Shown in pieces: positions 57,701 through 60,700 of a stretch of 64,000 nucleotides of DNA. This DNA is from Siphonodentalium dalli. Lineage: Eukaryota > Mollusca > Scaphopoda > Gadilida > Siphonodentaliidae. Location of the stretch: positions 149,859,577-149,923,576 of the forward strand of contig CP136065.1 in assembly GCA_032622095.1 (NCBI GenBank), written 5' to 3'. Within the stretch, counting starts at the first letter, position 1. Every line of letters begins with the position of its first letter. The position numbers and the translations under genes are program-made. The notes below the pieces were generated by a model, which worked only from the letters and a program-made list of their open reading frames with translations, had not been told where the DNA came from and searched no databases.

Positions 57701-60700
57701 TATTGTCACGTTTTTTTCACCACCATGTAATATAACCAAGACCATCAAGCTGGTGATGGCTACTATACATAAATCCAGTTAGCGTTTTGAGACTGTGGTA
57801 GTTTGGCATGGAAGTAGGCCAAGAAGTAGGTCGTCGGACCACGATGTATGCCATTCGATAAAGCCTGGTAAGTTTTGTAGCATGAAGTTTAAAGATCAAG
57901 AAGTGATATCCCTCACCCTCCCCTCGTAATAAGGGAGCATGTCAAAACCTCTTTCGCATATGCGAAAAAAAATGCGATAAAACTGCGAAAAATGTGGCGT
58001 CATTGACGTTGTTTTTTCAACATTATCGGAGTTTTTCGTCATTATCGCACGCCGTAACGTTGTACGTTTTCGTCGTCTTGGTTCGATGTTTTCGCAATTA
58101 TCGCGGTTTTTCTCAAATGTTCGCTGTTTTGTTTCGACATATTTTCGCAGTCTTTGTTTTCGTCAAGATCGCAGCATTATTTCCCTCAATATTGCTGTTG
58201 TGTCGATATGATTGGCAGAACAGTTTGTGTTCAATAAATACATTACTCAATGGTCGCAGTTTTATACCGATGTGTCGCGAATGGGAAGATGTCGGTGTCC
58301 ATGCTGAAGTTTCTCAGATCGGAGTTTTTCTCATAAGAATTCCAATGATTTAATCGGAGTTTTCTCCGATATGAAAACAATTCCGATTTGATCGGAGTTC
58401 TATGTATTAGTAAATTTCTCCGATCTACTGAAATCTCTGATTTGGTTAATATCGGACAATTCAAATGTTCATGAACTATTATTAATAGAAGATTCAAGTC
58501 CCAAATAAATGATTCCCAGACCCGATTTATATAATAGGATAGGCCTACAATCATTTCCTACATTTTGATGTGGCCGCAAATCGGTGGGTTTACAGCACTG
58601 ATATTGTATCACTGGTTTACAATAAATGTTACAGTACAATGTTGAAACCATTCTTCACTAATTGAGAAGACATCACGACGACAACAACAACAACAACAAC
58701 AACAAAACTGTCGCACAGTTCACGCATAGATGTGAGGGACCGGTATACGTCATAATATGTCAGTAGGCCTATATGTTTGTATAGCCTTTTGCTAAATGTC
58801 ACCCCTTCAAACATTTGGAATGGATTGACTATTGTTTAATTAGGCCTTGTGAGAACTCATAGCTATCAAAACAATCGAACTGTCAAGTCGTTGTACTTGT
58901 GTGTTAACCGCATAGAGTTGTTTGTATGGCCTTTGGCTGAACTTTATTTTCCTTCACACAATTCAGCAAATAAAAATTCAGCTGGCATCTGATTACGCAG
59001 AAGGCAAAAATAAATGCGCGAATTTATGAAGTGCGACAACATCGTATCGATGTTTTATCTTTTCATCAACTTTTCGTCGTTTGCGAATATCGATCAATGT
59101 TTCGACGTCGCGACTTTCGCGTTGTCGAAAGTTTCGACATTTTACGGAAATGTTTGGTCTGTTGTGGTTTCGACGTTATCGCACTTCTATGACCAGTCGC
59201 TTTCGACGTTATCGCATTATTTTTCGTCATTTCCGACATTTCATTTTTGCACATTTACGTCAAAACTTTTTCGACATTATCGACAATATTTTCGCATATG
59301 CGAAAGAGGTTTTGACATGCTCCCTAACAGTCATGAGCAGATCCTCAAGGTCTCTAGAAACACACATTTTTCTTTGACATTTAAGTAGGGCGATCATATT
59401 CTTTGATGTTTGCTGCATATCGTCACAGAGTTAGAGTGGCATTTGAGGGCCTCCATTGCGTGCTACATGATCCATGATGAGTGGCGTCTTTATTATGTTA
59501 TATCAAAGTGGTTGCGTAGTCACCAAGTATGGGCACGGATCCAACGGAATCACACCCAATGTGACCGCTTTCTGTGTTTTATATTGTTATACACAGATCA
59601 TACATCCTGACTTTAATACTTGATTTAATCTAGATTAGTTTAAGTGGAATAGTTCTGTTCACACACACCTGAGGAGAGTGATTACTTTCCGTGGCCTGCT
59701 GATGGACGATATTACGATAATTTTATGTTAGCCGATATTACTATAAACAATATTGAATTTTTCAAGAACTATATGAGTGGCACATATCTTATCCAGGAAC
59801 TTGTTCAATCTGTAAATTATTCAATGACAAGATGTGACATGCTCTTATAATATGACAGCTTAATGGTATAACATACAGCTACCCAAGTTCAAAGTTAACT
59901 CAATAGTAAGGGCTAAATGCCAAAAATCGACATGTTATCCACAGTATAGTCTCATAATAATGAGAGGCCGATCACGATTGGCAGATGTTTATCCTATCCC
60001 TTGGGATAGTAAATTACTAAGATCGGAATCATAATTTAGGGTTTTGATGTTGAATTATAGAGTATACTGTTATATCCTATTAAAGACAAATTTACATAAT
60101 AAAACAAATTATTAAGATATCCAACTTAACATCATCTATTCTTACTAACTGCCAGTGTTTTGTGTGGCTTCTAGCTATTTGGCAGCTTCAACTATAGAAA
60201 CATCCCTTTCTATACTGAATGGATTCTCCCATTCAGTTAAAAAAGTGCATTGGAACGGTCAATTATTCATTTGGAGGGGTGTTCAAGTAATTAAAGCACA
60301 CTACAGACAGAAAAACAGGTAATAAAATAGAAGAATATTTAATAATCATAGGTGGAAAATGTTCAGATAATAAGTTAAACAAATGACATATGGCTGTTTG
60401 TTGAACTTATTATATGAAGAGTTATTAAGGTTTTACTCATCAACGAGTATTTAGTATAGAAAGAGTTAACCCTTATATGACTGGAGCTTCCTGAAATTTT
60501 GCAAAAACCCTGTGCCAATGCACTCTCTTATATATGTGAGAGTCCCATAGGGAGACTCGCATATATAAGAGAATACAATGGCCTAATAATATTTACCTTG
60601 ACCTTGTAAGCCAGTGCATTCTCTTATATATGCGAGCTCCCAACAGGAGACTCGCATAAATAAGAGAATGCACTGGCACATAATCTTTAATGCTGCACCA

